From Paraescarpia echinospica (Eukaryota; Annelida; Polychaeta; Sabellida; Siboglinidae): 64,000 nucleotides of DNA. The notes beneath the pieces were generated by a model. It did no database searches, had not been told where the DNA came from, and saw only the letters and a list, made by a program, of their open reading frames with translations. Shown here piece after piece: positions 31,764 through 42,516 of the stretch. Both the position numbers and the translations under genes were made by a program. The stretch covers positions 32,180,861 through 32,244,860 of the forward strand of contig CM034541.1 in the NCBI GenBank assembly GCA_020002185.1. The letters run 5' to 3'. How positions within the stretch are numbered: the first letter of the stretch is position 1; each line of letters starts with the position of its first letter.

Positions 31764-32320
31764 ATGGCGTCGTGTCACCCCTGTGCCCAGAAGGGTCTTG
31801 CAAAGATCGGAGCACGTGAAGACATACAGGGCTGTAATGGCGAGTTGCCTCCCTGGTGTCTACAGGTAGGCAGTGTGAAATTTAGAAGAGATACAGGGTT
31901 GCAATGGAGAGTTGTCATCCTGGTGTCTACAGGTAGGCAGTGTGAAATTTAGAAGAGATACAGGTTTGCAATGGAGAGTTGTCATCCTGGTGTCTAGAGG
32001 TAGGCAGTGTGAAATTTAGAAGAGATACAGGGTTGCAATGGAGAGTTGTCATCCTGGTGTCTAGAGGTAGGCAGTGTGAAATTTAGAAGAGATACAGGGT
32101 TGCAATGGAGAGTTGTCATCCTGGTGTCTAGAGGTAGATAGTGTGAAATTTAGAAGAGATACAGGGTTGCAATGGAGAGTTGTCATCCTAGTGTCTAGAG
32201 GTAGGCAGTGTGAAATTTAGAAGAGATACAGGGTTGCAATGGAGAGTTGTCATCCTGGTGTCTAGAGGTAGGCAGTGTGAAATTTAGAAGAGATACCTAG
32301 CTGTAATGGCGAAGTGTCAC
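31764..32320 (+). repeat. 67-bp minisatellite, about 7 near-perfect units plus degenerate flanks
   Basis: AGGTAGGCAGTGTGAAATTT recurs at 31864, 31931, 31998, 32065, 32132, 32199 and 32266, an exact 67-bp period. Units differ by one or two bases (GTCTACAGG versus GTCTAGAGG). Diverged units flank both ends. Confidence 0.93.
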
Positions 32321-32379
32321 CCCGGTGCCTAGAGAACGCGCTAGGTTGTGTGGAACCAGAAAGGTGGTGTTCCTATCGT

Positions 32380-32830
32380 GACAGTGTACGTCTGAAGGCG
32401 TCTGCAGGAGTGTAGACCGGGGTCTCTACACAGCGGAGAAGGACAGAGAACGGCCAGCGACAACTCTGCGTAGCGCGCCGAGAAAGGCGCGGACGTAGCG
32501 AGTGCGTGGCGAAGATACGTGTCGAGAGCGTGTCGAAGATTCGTGGCGGGCGAAGCGTAGCGAGATCGGCCGTCGTCGGCAGACCAACGAGACGAGGTGC
32601 GACTTCGCGAAGTGAGACAGCCGGGTCAAGGTGTCCGGGCGAGCGCGTAAAGGCGATCGGAGCGGCGGACAGCGGGAAGGACACTTCCGGCAGACAGTCG
32701 GCCGAGCCGGGTCAGCGAACTGGCGGGTCAACGGGAGCGCGTACGGCGTGCGGGCAACGAGACGGACACTTTCGTCGAACGGTCATCGTGTAATCTCGTG
32801 TAATTTCGTGAAAAACTAGCCAAGTCGCAC
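32380..32830. other. CpG-dense block
   Basis: Strikingly rich in CpG (CGCGCCGAGAAAGGCGCGGA, CGAGAGCGTGTCGAAG and similar) compared with the AT-rich surroundings. The overlapping open frames on both strands come from the composition and show no domain. It could be a CpG island, a promoter or the leader of an element. Confidence 0.4.
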
Positions 32831-33479
32831 TAACGGAGCGTGAGCGACGAACATTCGTACGACAACTATGTAGGGAAGTGACAATTAAATATTATATCTT
32901 GCTGCTAGAACCGATTAGTCTACTGAAAACTGACTGTATATTATGTCATTAAGAGATTATCTCACTGCGTTCTGGGAATAGTATAGATTCCCGATCTATG
33001 TATGTAATGAAGAGATTAGTTTTCCGTATACTGGGGATGGTGTAGATTCGTCCATGCTATTTATCTGAGTCCGAGCGGACCAGATCTTGTAATGGGTTGA
33101 CAAGTGAAATTATCTTGTGTGTGACTAATATATAATGAGTTTTTTTGAACGGGCCGTTCTATTTGTTTTATTATTTGTGATTCAAAGATTATCTGACAGC
33201 CATGGTAGGGTAGACTATAGGGTAGGTGTAGTTGTGCTTATTATTACTAAAAAAGACGTTTTTTTTGGTATTCATATATATGTAATAAAATTCATTAAAT
33301 TTCCATTGTTGCGTTGATCACGGTTGCCGCCTGCATTCACAAGCGTTGACGTTATTAACATTGAACCCTACTAGACCTGAGCCATCTAGTTACCGAGACC
33401 TCGCCGATCTGTGACAGATCAATAAAATGTAACAAGATAGTTGAAGATCAAATTAATGTCAAAGATATAAAATCCGTTA

Positions 33480-33720
33480 AGTGCAGACATCCTCGCGCGC
33501 CGGGGACGTTGCTGATTACACCAGTCTTAGTAGTGTACGCAAAGAAAAATTATGTTTGTTCCTTCTCAAATTGCTGGAGGTTGCCGTTGTTACGTATGTT
33601 CATAGACAGTTTATTCCACGGTGTGAGGCCAGCAAAGGCAAATGCTCGGTGGCCGAAACGTTTAGAGTTCACTTTGGAACTTCCAAAAGTAGGAACCTGC
33701 TTGCAGTTTTTGTAATGTTG
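33480..33720 (-). pseudogene. LINE ORF2 C-terminal fragment
   Basis: Minus-strand translation gives NSKRFGHRAFAFAGLTPWNK and LSMNIRNNGNLQQFEKE, the usual extreme C-terminus of CR1-group LINE proteins. It has a stop and no other domains. Confidence 0.6.
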
Positions 33721-33943
33721 TAATGACATAAATTATCGATTGTTTACTTTCATATTTCAGATATTTTTGTACTCTTTATGTATGTGGTCTGTACATCGAA
33801 ACAAAAGTGTACCCCCATCTGGTGAGTGTAAACGGGAACAATACCATACAGTCTATATTTCCCTTTTATGACAAATCGGCTTGGCAGATTTGTATAACTG
33901 AACAGAAACGTCAGCCAGGAGCTCCCGCCAGTCATGCTCTAGC

Positions 33944-33985
33944 TACGGTCGTGTCACATGACCTACGCCATGTGACACGACCGTA
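33944..33985. repeat. Perfect hairpin, 17-bp arms, 8-nt loop
   Basis: TACGGTCGTGTCACATG, then ACCTACGC, then the exact complement. It lies about 115 bp upstream of the orphan exon 7C. Confidence 0.9.
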
Positions 33986-34099
33986 AATTCAGTCTGCTGA
34001 AGAAGGCCGCGAGATGCGATCGAAATTATACAGACAAAAAAGAAAGTTTCTTGAAAGGTAAATATACCCAACAAGTAACTGATTGTGTTTACTTTGCAG

Positions 34100-34203
34100 G
34101 GGTGAAGGACGTCGTCCACCCCGTGTTGTTCTTGTTGAGTGACAAGGCGGACATGTTCAACAGAGTTACTGTAATGGTTGACGGCGGTAAATCAGCTATA
34201 TAA
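34100..34203 (+). pseudogene. DCXR: Orphan DCXR terminal exon, copy 7C
   Basis: Preceded by TTTACTTTGCAG. It has the same 104-nt length and phase as 7A and 7B and ends in TAA. It encodes VKDVVHPVLFLLSDKADMF and then VTVMVDGG, with several replacements (first codon GGG instead of GAG; a changed C-terminus). No matching exons 1-6 lie immediately upstream. It is probably what remains of an older tandem gene copy. Use as a distant third alternative exon cannot be excluded. Confidence 0.75.
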
Positions 34204-34253
34204 GCGTTGATGCGACGATTTTGCATATAAAAATGCAGATGGAATGTAATAAT

Positions 34254-34864
34254 CAGTGACGCGGGAACGAAATTGATAGCACCACTGAATTTTTTTTGCC
34301 GCCGCATATCTTCACATCTTCCTTCACCTTGTGGCTGTCCCTATTGGCTTGACTGTGACATCGGAAGACGGGGGGGATGAGGGTGTGCTGTTGAAAATTT
34401 TTCTCATCTACGCAGTTGTAACTTCAGCTTCTCCGCTGCCTCGGCTATAAACTCCTCACATCCGAACAAACACGGGGGGGACAGTGCTGTTGAAAAACAA
34501 TATTTGATATTTGTTTACGTCGAGTCGCTGCTGTTAATTTACCTTCTCCACCTTCTCTCCGCTAAAATGATGACATCCGAAGGTGGGAGTGGGGGTGCTT
34601 TGGAACACTTTTTTTCGCCATCACGCCGCCTAATACCGGGGGAATGTGAGCAGAAAACAATATGTCTACTCTCCAACTGCACACACATTTCACAGTCGAC
34701 AAAAAATACACTTTAATCGTCTCATAAAATTTACATTTCCACCCGCTATTGACGCTCGCCACAAAAAATTCACGTTCACATTTAATGGGGGCAGAACCAT
34801 ATGGTTGATCCCATAGAAATTCCAGGGGGCAGCTGCCTCCCTGCCCCCTGTTCCCGCGTCTATG
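34254..34864. mobile_element. Non-autonomous hAT element (MITE)
   Basis: The termini CAGTGACGCGGGAAC and GTTCCCGCGTCTATG are inverted (13 of 15 match). GTAATAAT flanks both sides (34246-34253 and 34865-34872), a perfect 8-bp target duplication as hAT elements make. It is 611 bp long and non-coding, and it starts 50 bp after the exon 7C stop. Confidence 0.88.
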
Positions 34865-34872
34865 GTAATAAT

Positions 34873-35704
34873 AGCAAACTTCTTTAGCGCCTATATCCTC
34901 AAGAATCTGAATTCAGATGAGCAACATACAAGAGGCGTTAGGTCAAATCGTGAACAGGGACACACAAGTCATTAGAGCAACGGATCGCCGAACCGAAGGT
35001 TTAGTGTGGGAGTGCGATTTAAAACAAATAAGTATTGAGTATTTACGAAAGATGGATATCGTTTCAGATGATTTAAAAATGATTCCAGATTTTAGCTACA
35101 CAGAAAGCATGTTTGTCAATGTTAAGCTTAGTTTTATGAACTTTTTGTGAAACAGATGATCTAACGTTCCTGAGGATATCCGAAAAACGCAGGAGTCTAA
35201 CCAAATAGGGTGACTGTTGTATAGAAAGGCACGGTATGTAATAGTAACTAACATATAGTGTTACGTATTATAAAAGTAATTTTAATTCTAACTGAAGCTC
35301 TTGCTGATGATTCAAGAGAGTAGGCCTATCGGTGTATTAGCAATGATCTACTACCTTTTGTAATTTACAAAATGTATTCTTTCTGTTGAATTTGTTAGCA
35401 TTACATATCATATAAATGTGCGTTCGCGTGAATGAAAATATAATTGAAAGACCCATGTGTGTTGTGGAGCTCTGGTAACCTGATAACCCCACCATCACAA
35501 ACGGTCATTTGCACCAATACAATTTCATATTATATTAGCATCACATAATTGTGTTCTGACGCCTGTCTTTTCTATGGAATAGTGCATTGTTGTTGTATAC
35601 ATATTTCTGGATTTTCTTAGTCTGAATAAACGCATTCTATATATTTCTATGCTAACTTTGGACTTGTGTAAGTGCATCTCTGTAAATGCTGATGTCCACT
35701 TGCA
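34873..35704 (+). other. 3' flank of exon 7C
   Basis: From about 35270 to 35660 it resembles the DCXR 3' UTR at 28470-28870, including AATAAA at 35625-35630. The 34873-35270 part is unmatched. No gene is seen. Confidence 0.45.
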
Positions 35705-35806
35705 TCTGTCATTTTATATTCTGTTCCTGATCACCTGTTCGTTGAAGACACTGACATCTACAGACATATGCACCTAAGCTTCGATGCAGACAAATGCAAA
35801 GTGATG
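35705..35806 (+). pseudogene. CR1-like LINE, left fragment
   Basis: Encodes a decayed catalytic region (LFVEDTDIYR in place of an FADD-type motif) and FDADKCKVM. The next codon resumes at 40958 as HLGRNNQTYD. A gypsy element separates the two. Confidence 0.7.
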
Positions 35807-36306
35807 TGTTACGTACATTGAACTACTGCGTTCACTACTGCAGAGCGAAGAAGGCGGCCATGATGAGCCTGGTCAACAATCACCTTACGCCACGAATACC
35901 TTACACTTAGCCATGCGGGCAGGTAACGTAAGAGCTCAATGAACACGTCGCGAAACAGCGCAATACGTTTGAAATGTTTGCACTCGGCGTAAGCCTCATG
36001 GTAGAAGCCAAGCCCAAACTTTAATCCGAGACCGCAATTGTACAACTGCATAGGGGCAGGCCCTGTATGCTATGAGTCTGTCTGAATTATGATACAATAA
36101 TACATGGATAATTATAACGATGGAAATTATCTATTCAGTGATACAATCTGTATCTGAAGTACTGAATACAAAATACATATATAGGACGATGTTATAGTTG
36201 AACATAGCCTCATGACATATAAACAGAATATTGTTAATGTCGGTGTCAAACTTAAAAGTTTCATGTGACCAAGACGCCGCCTGGCGATCGATCACTAAAC
36301 ATTACA
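35807..36306 (-). repeat. gypsy-2 LTR, left copy (3' LTR of the minus-strand element)
   Basis: A 500-bp direct repeat of 40456-40957, running from TGTTACGTACATTGAACTAC to CACTAAACATTACA. A purine-rich tract, GAAGAGGGA on the minus strand, abuts it internally as a polypurine primer. Many differences from its partner show age. Confidence 0.85.
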
Positions 36307-36667
36307 TCCCTCTTCATAGGGAAATGATCAAGCATCGTACACAATGGTAGGCCTTTATGTCCGACCATATCTGGACTGCAATGGTGGGCCGCTCTTATCG
36401 GGTGGAGCTACGCGCAAGTCCATCGCCGGTGGTTTGATGTCTCAATCCGGGGTGGTTTCGCTTGGTGTGTCCGACACAAGTGTCGCGGGACATATGGTCG
36501 TGCTACGTTGCTTCCGTTGTATCTCGGCTTAAGATATCGACTGTTGCGTCAGTAGACCGCACCGTCCGAACGTTGTACGATCGTGGTGTTTTCATTTTCT
36601 CGGTAACAACGGCTAGCTGGTAACCTCCCGCGATTCTCCTCAGCAGTACTTCGTCTCCGACTGAGAT

Positions 36668-36768
36668 TTCAGAAGATTTAACAAGATTGCCACCTAGAGA
36701 ATTAACTCTAGGTGGCAGGTGGACAAGGAAGCCCTTTGGCTTATCGAGAGTCCAACCCTTTTATCTAT
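36668..36768 (-). repeat. LINE 3'-tail fragment inside gypsy-2
   Basis: AACAAGATTGCCACC and AGGTGGACAAGGAAGC match, in reverse, the LINE 3' end at 57785-57870. A related fragment lies at 42045-42140. Confidence 0.6.
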
Positions 36769-36840
36769 GTGTATGCATGCTCGAGCTTTGGCGTTTCGGT
36801 TGTAGTACTTCTTTTGTTTCTCTCGCTTCTCCTTGAAGCG

Positions 36841-37473
36841 CTAGTGGGTGACGTCCGGATTTACGATAGCAGGTTGCAATGATCTGAGTGTCGCAGGCAA
36901 GATGGATCTCGATCGTCTGCTCAGCAACAGCTGCGTGGGTGACTTTACGCAGTCTGATATGGACGTCGTACGATACTCCAGCAGAGCAAGGTAAGGTATG
37001 ATGATTCTCTCTGCGGTCTGTACAGCCTTCTCCGCTAACCCATTGGATTGCGGGTATCGGGGACTTGTGGTCACGTGGACGAATCCCCATGCCTTTGCGA
37101 ATTGAGCGAACTCTGCGCAGGCGAACTGTGGTCCGTTATTGGAGACGACCTTCTCCGGGATGCCGTGTCTGGCGAAGATTCCTTTCATCTTCATGATTAC
37201 GAATGATACCCGTGTTGAGTATAGCCTCTGTACTTCGATGTAACGGCTGTAGTAGTCCTGCAGGAACAGGTAATTCTTCCCGTTGCACTCAAACAGATCC
37301 ACGGCCACATTCTGAAATGGTCGTGCAGTGATAGAATGGTTCATCATAGGCTCTTTCTGCGTTGCCCACTGGTGTTCCTGGCATATCGAGCAACCTCCGA
37401 TGAGCGTCTCTATGTCCGCGTTGAGGCGGGGCCAGTAAAGAGCATATCGGGTACATTGCTTGGTGTTCTCCAT
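36841..37473 (-). pseudogene. gypsy-2 integrase fragment
   Basis: Has the end of the zinc-binding region (CSICQEHQWATQKEPMM), the core with VAVDLFECNG and VVSNNGPQFACAEF (where the second catalytic Asp is normally DNGPQ and here is N), and SNGLAEKAVQ with the catalytic Glu. The D-to-N change and the lost frame mark it as inactive. Confidence 0.75.
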
Positions 37474-37781
37474 TCAGAAGTGTCCGATGTGTAATTGCTG
37501 TAGTATACGTCCTGCCGCTGGTCTGGGGGTATCACGATCATATCTCCCTTGATGACGATGGCTGACGACTCGCTTGTGCTTGACGCACATGTGAGTGAGA
37601 GTTCGTTTCGAACGTTCCAGTATTCTTTGTATCTCTGGCAGCAACGACGTTTGTTGGAGCAACCTGAATCGATCGTTCTTATCAGGTTCTGCATGTATTG
37701 GTCAAGTCGCATGGCAATCTTGATCTCCTCCATTCGTGCGTCGATGACGGTAGTGTGGAGGATTTCGAAGATTCCAACTTT

Positions 37782-38250
37782 TTAGCTGATGTCACTCTGG
37801 GTCAGAACCTCATGTACCCGAACACAGTCTTCAAAGTCATTCCTTGATAGCTTCGTGGCGTCTTTCAGTATGATGCGGGACAAGGTGTCTGCCAACGGAA
37901 TATGTTTCCCTGGCATGTAGATGATTGTCACGTTATACCTCTGGAATCTCAGCAGCATTCTCTGTAGCCGTTGTGGCGCACAAGCTAGTGACTTCTTCGT
38001 GATGGCTTCCATGGGTTTGTGGTCTGACTCGACTGTTACAGCACGCCCGTATTTGTACTGGTGAAATCGTTCGTGAGCAGTTCCTTTTCTATTTGCGCGT
38101 AAATCTGCTTCGCGCTTTTCATACATCTCGATGCATGTGACACGGGTCGTCGCTCCTGTAGCAAGGCAGCTCCAAGACCTTTCTGCGAAGCGTCGCACTG
38201 TAGAACGACGTCTTTCCGTGGTAGGCGAGAACTGGACCTGGTTGCATACA
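37782..38250 (-). pseudogene. gypsy-2 RNase H fragment
   Basis: Two frames carry VVLQCDASQKGLGAALLQE and YGRAVTVESDHKPMEAITKK with KHIPLADTLSR, the ordered RNase H motifs of Ty3/gypsy elements. A frameshift lies near 38110. Confidence 0.7.
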
Positions 38251-38333
38251 CTTCACCACAGATGAACGCGGTCTATCAGCGGGGCGGTGATGTCCGACAA
38301 GTTTGGTGCCAACTTCCCCAGGTACGTAGCCAT

Positions 38334-38717
38334 TCAAAGCACGGTCTCCAGCTCGTCCCTTGTGGTCCGTAGCGGCAACTCACATATGTCCTGGGTGTTC
38401 ATTGGGTCCGGTCGCAGTCCATCGGCGGAAAATATGTGTCCCAAATAGGTGACTTGATTTGTCCGGAAGACGTACGTATCCGGATTAAGTCTGATCCCTC
38501 GTTCTCGGGTCCTACGTAGCACTGCATCGAGCTTGGCGTCATGGTCTTCTCTGTTTTTGCCATACACCAAGATGTTGTCCTCGATCGCGTCAACGCCAGC
38601 CAATCCCTCGTGTGTCAGGTCGATCTCCTTCTGGAAGACGTTTTGTGCCGAGTTCACTTCAAACGGCAGTCGGGTGAACCGGTAACGTACGAAGGGTGTG
38701 TTGAACGTGGTTAGCAA
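38334..38717 (-). pseudogene. gypsy-2 RT, palm fragment
   Basis: Contains LTTFNTPFVRYRFTRLPFE and then AIEDNILVYGK in place of the catalytic xxDD motif, with YLGHIFSADGLRPDP. One catalytic aspartate position is altered, consistent with a dead copy. Confidence 0.75.
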
Positions 38718-39336
38718 GGAACTCGTCTTGTCTTGCTTTACCTACCAGTAGCCAATTGTTGCGTCTAGCACAGTAAACATATGTGCACCATGCAGCTTTG
38801 TCCTCAACGGTTGGGCAAGAATAGTGCTCGCGTTTGAGGGCCTTGTTGAGGTCGCGAGGATCTAAGCAAATGCATAGCGATCCATTCTTCTTCTCTACCA
38901 TCGTGATGGAGTTCACCCACTCGGTTGGCTCATCAACCTTCACGATTACGCCATGTGATTCTTCTTTGTCTACCTCGGCTTTCAGACGGTACCGTAAAGC
39001 GAAGGGTACACGCCTGGGTGCGTATACCACGGGGCGCACCTCCGGTTTGGTCTGTATCGTGTGAGTCCGCGGGAATTGTCCAAGTCCATGGAATAGCTCC
39101 GGGTACTTCTCAGCAATGTATCTGGGGACGTTCTCGGGGAGGCTCTCCACCTTCACTGTGGCCACCTCGGTCTGGGCCATCTTCAGTACGCGGTCCTCAA
39201 ATTGTACTAGCCCCATTGCTTTGCACGATAATGGGAGTCGCTTTCGTATGATGTAGAATTCTAGGGAGCGCTTATCCCCCCCCGAGCTTGCACTCAATCT
39301 TGCAAGTGCCTGTGGTGGGTACCTCGTGTCCACCAT
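38659..39336 (-). pseudogene. gypsy-2 RT, N-terminal part
   Basis: Encodes the RT approach (YPELFHGLGQFPRTHTIQTK, then VEKKNGSLCICLDPRDLNKA) and then runs out of frame near 38760. The expected LDANNGYW block is seen only in another frame. Confidence 0.75.
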
Positions 39337-40455
39337 ATCCTGTCAGTTTGATTCGGGTCGGTTCCAAACGTTTGGTGCGACTCTCGGCAAGCTTGTCAAA
39401 TGCTGTGATAGGAAGTACGTTGATTTTGGCTCCAGTGTCCATTTGGATATTGTCACGCCCTACACATCATGGCGAAGTGGTTCATCTTTCCGCAATGGTT
39501 GCAGGTTCTTCCCTGTGCAGGGCAAATCACATTGGCCACATCTTACGCACTAGTTACATGCATCGTCAGCGACATTCCTCCTTCGAGCCCCGACCCTCCA
39601 TCTAGCAGCGGTCGCTGTGTGGTAGTGATGGCTTCCGGTTTCTACCAATAGAGTGGACGTAACGGCTTGATATGAGTTTCATCTGCTCGATGTTTGTCTC
39701 GTGATCCTTCGCGATCTTCAGAGATGAGTGAGAGGTCAAGGTCTTCCGTTTCCAGGAGTCTCTATTGGACCTTTTTGTTTGCTGAGTTCAGGATGAGCAT
39801 GTCACACATCACTTCGTCTTAGTCGTGGAACTTGCAGTCTGCGGCGATGAGGCGCAGCTGCGTCATCCAGTCATCAACCGTCTCACCAGGTTTCAGTCGT
39901 CTTTCGTAAAACAGCTTGCTCTGGATGATAGCGTTCTTGTTGGGCGCACAATGTTTCTCGAATATTTTGAATAACTCTGTTGTCGTCTTTTTATCGGCTT
40001 CTGATAGTTCGTTGCTCGAGACCCAGGCTCTGGCTATGTCTCACCTTCGTTGGCCTATGCAAATGAGGAACTGGGCCTCTTTCTCTATTTCGGTACATTT
40101 GTTTGCGTTCGGACCAGCTAGCACGAGCTCCACCAGTTTGCCCATTTTTCGCTTATGTTATCAGCGAAGTCCATTGGTGGTATTGTTTGGTAGCCATCTT
40201 GTTTTCTTCTGGTTTGTCACAATACCTCCTCTTTTGTCTGGGTCGTCAGGAACGCTTCTTCCTTTGTCTAGGTAGTCATGAACGCCTCTCGTGTACGTCT
40301 TCGTGTACTTCTCTTCCGGCTGCGGGATGTCGTCGTCTTGGTAGTCTCTTCTTGCAATTAACCCTTTTGCAGTTGCTCTTCACAATTACTCTTTCGGAGA
40401 TTTCACTGCTGCGATTCAGATAAAGCCTACCATTTAGCCGTCCGCACTGGCAGCA

Positions 40456-40957
40456 TGTTACATTCCTTGAACTACTGCGTTCACTAGTGCAAAGCGAAGA
40501 AGGCAAGGATGAGCCTGGTCAACCCTCACCTTACGCCACGAATACCGTACACTTAGCCAATCGGGCAGATAATGTAAGAGCTCAATGAACACGTCATGAA
40601 ACAGCGCAAAACGTTTCCACGCGACGTAAGTCATGGTAGAAGCCAAGCCCAGACTTTAACCAGAGATCGCAATTATACAACTACATAGGACCAGGCCCTG
40701 TATGCTATGTGCCTGTCTAAATTATGGTACCGTAATACATGCATGATTACAACGAAGGATAATAAATTATATATTCAGTGATACAGTCTGTATCTAACGT
40801 ACTGAATACAAAACACAAAATACATATAGGACGATGTTATAGTTGAACACAACCTCATGACATATAAACATAACATTGTTAGTGTCCATGTGGAACTGAA
40901 ATGTTTAATGTTCGTGTGAACACGACGCCGCCTCGCGATCGGTCACTAAACATAACA
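40456..40957 (-). repeat. gypsy-2 LTR, right copy (5' LTR of the minus-strand element)
   Basis: 502-bp partner of 35807-36306. The flank at 40958 continues the LINE codons interrupted at 35806. No exact target duplication of 4-5 bp remains. The junction shares only TG. Confidence 0.85.
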
Positions 40958-41596
40958 TGCATCTTGGTCGAAACAACCAAACGTATGATTCTGTTACGGA
41001 CAGTAGTGGAACAAGCACCACCCTGGCTGAAACAACAAATGAGACAGATTTAGGGGTGCAACTTGACACTGAACTTAAATTTGACCAACACGTACAACAT
41101 GTGGAGTCAGTAACAAACAAGGCCAATCAAAATAAGGTCGTTTAACTGCCTGGATGGAAAAAAAACTGTTAAAACATTATACGGGTCTTGTCAGACCTGT
41201 TCTGTTTCCTGGAGTCCAATACTCAAGAGACCATCAAAATACATGGACATGTGCACAGAAGATCTACAAAAGTTGTCCCGGACCTGAACAATCTGCTCAT
41301 GGCTCTGAAGCTACACAGCTTGTATTACCTATGAGCAAGAGGCGATGTGATTGAAACTTATAAATATCTTTGTGATGCTAATATACAGTCGACGAATTGT
41401 CAACAGCGCTGCCCTGTAGCACGGTGGCGACCAGGGGCACAATTTGAAACTAAAGAAACAACAACGAGGCAGCGCAGAAACTCTAAAATCCAGAGATCTT
41501 AGACACAGGACTGCGAACAAATGAAGAACCTCATGGAACATGAATTCATACAAGCAGCCACTCTAATTATCATAAAAAAACTAGATAAACTATGGG
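40958..41596 (+). pseudogene. CR1-like LINE, right fragment
   Basis: Encodes HLGRNNQTYDSVTDSSGT, ETDLGVQLDTELKFDQHVQH and, with frameshifts, RVLSDLFCFLE and KVVPDLNNLL. It ends with the degenerate LINE C-terminus. It is the continuation of 35705-35806. Confidence 0.75.
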
Positions 41597-42516
41597 TGCG
41601 TGCGGGTGTGCTTGCGTGCGTGCGTGCGGGTGTTTATGTTTGTATGAATGTATGTAAATATGTATGTATGTATGTATGCATGCATGTATTCGCGTCCTTA
41701 GACCACTGGTCTCTGATTTACCAGTTGGCGATATAATTCAGACAACACAAGTGACAACGATAGTTATTTAGGGTTGTATCCGTTCACGTTTTTCATATGC
41801 TCTGCTTTTTCTAGGCTGACTTTCTCATGCATAAAGGAATTTAGTGATGATCCCCAGATAGCGCCACCAAAATTGTGGTAATTGCTACCATTGCTTTGTT
41901 GCTATAGGTATGGATCGATGAAAGCTGGTAATAATTATCCAGGAGACTGCTAGGTTCCTACCAATACAACATGCATCTGGTTGCTCGCATACGTCATGTA
42001 ATATATATATATCAAACATACATGTATATGCACAGTCAAAAGAACTTTTAGACAAGATTTGACAGGACTGCCACCCAAAGCCGCAAGCTTCAGATGCCAG
42101 GTGGACAAGGAAGCATTTGGCTTATTGCGAGTCCAGCATAACCTGCACTTATCATGACACAAGGACGTACGTTTCAATTTTAATCATATGTCCACTGCAA
42201 GCATTAACACAGTCATTACAAAATGTGTTCCAATCATTTAAAGTCAAACTTCTATTTGGTTTCCTTTTAGTATCTTAGTTTCTAGTGTTGTCAATCCGCA
42301 TTCTATTTGTTACGTTTCATTATCATAGATAAGGAATTTCAGTTCAGGAATCAGCTTGGTAGTCACTCTTCGTGGTACTCATTCTAGCTCCCAAATCTAT
42401 GTCAACCGTATGAATACCACACACGCGCACACACACACACACACGCGTGCGCGCGCGCACACACACACGATTTCAATATTTTTACACCTGGCGCGCGGCA
42501 GCCGCTACAAACGGCT
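41597..42516. other. Mixed non-coding region with simple repeats
   Basis: Holds a TGCG/TATG simple repeat (41598-41692), a segment related to DCXR 3' flanking sequence at 29040-29200 (41750-41990), a reversed LINE tail (42045-42140) and an alternating CA/CG tract (42419-42468) with Z-DNA-like sequence. No gene is seen. Confidence 0.5.

Larger units (their letters stand above)
31359..33430 (+). repeat. Large dispersed repeat, possibly a long LTR
   Basis: The first 200 bp (TGTAGCATTTCTGCTATTTA through TTTTGTTAAAGTAGAAA) recur at 55446-55600. Both copies start at TGTAGCATTTCT, an LTR-like terminus. The block contains a 67-bp minisatellite and a CpG-rich section. The right boundary, near GATCTGTGACAG, is a guess. 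Confidence 0.4.
36307..40455 (-). mobile_element. gypsy-2 internal region, decayed Ty3/gypsy element
   Basis: Minus-strand order: gag (about 40200-39560), a zinc knuckle CNHCGKMNHFAMMC (about 39510-39467), an aspartic protease (MDTGAKINVLPI, about 39440-39400), RT, RNase H, and integrase with a C-terminal GDEVLLRR tail (about 36665-36450). Frameshifts and stops occur in gag, at the PR-RT boundary, within RT and elsewhere. A LINE tail fragment is inserted at about 36668-36768. Non-functional. Confidence 0.8.

Noticed and set aside
31864..32332. Evenly spaced repeats that could suggest a CRISPR array
   Set aside because: The whole 67-bp unit repeats without unique spacers and the genome is animal, so it is a minisatellite.
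32373..32793. Arg-rich open frames on both strands
   Set aside because: They result from CpG-dense composition. No start context, domain or splice pattern supports a gene.
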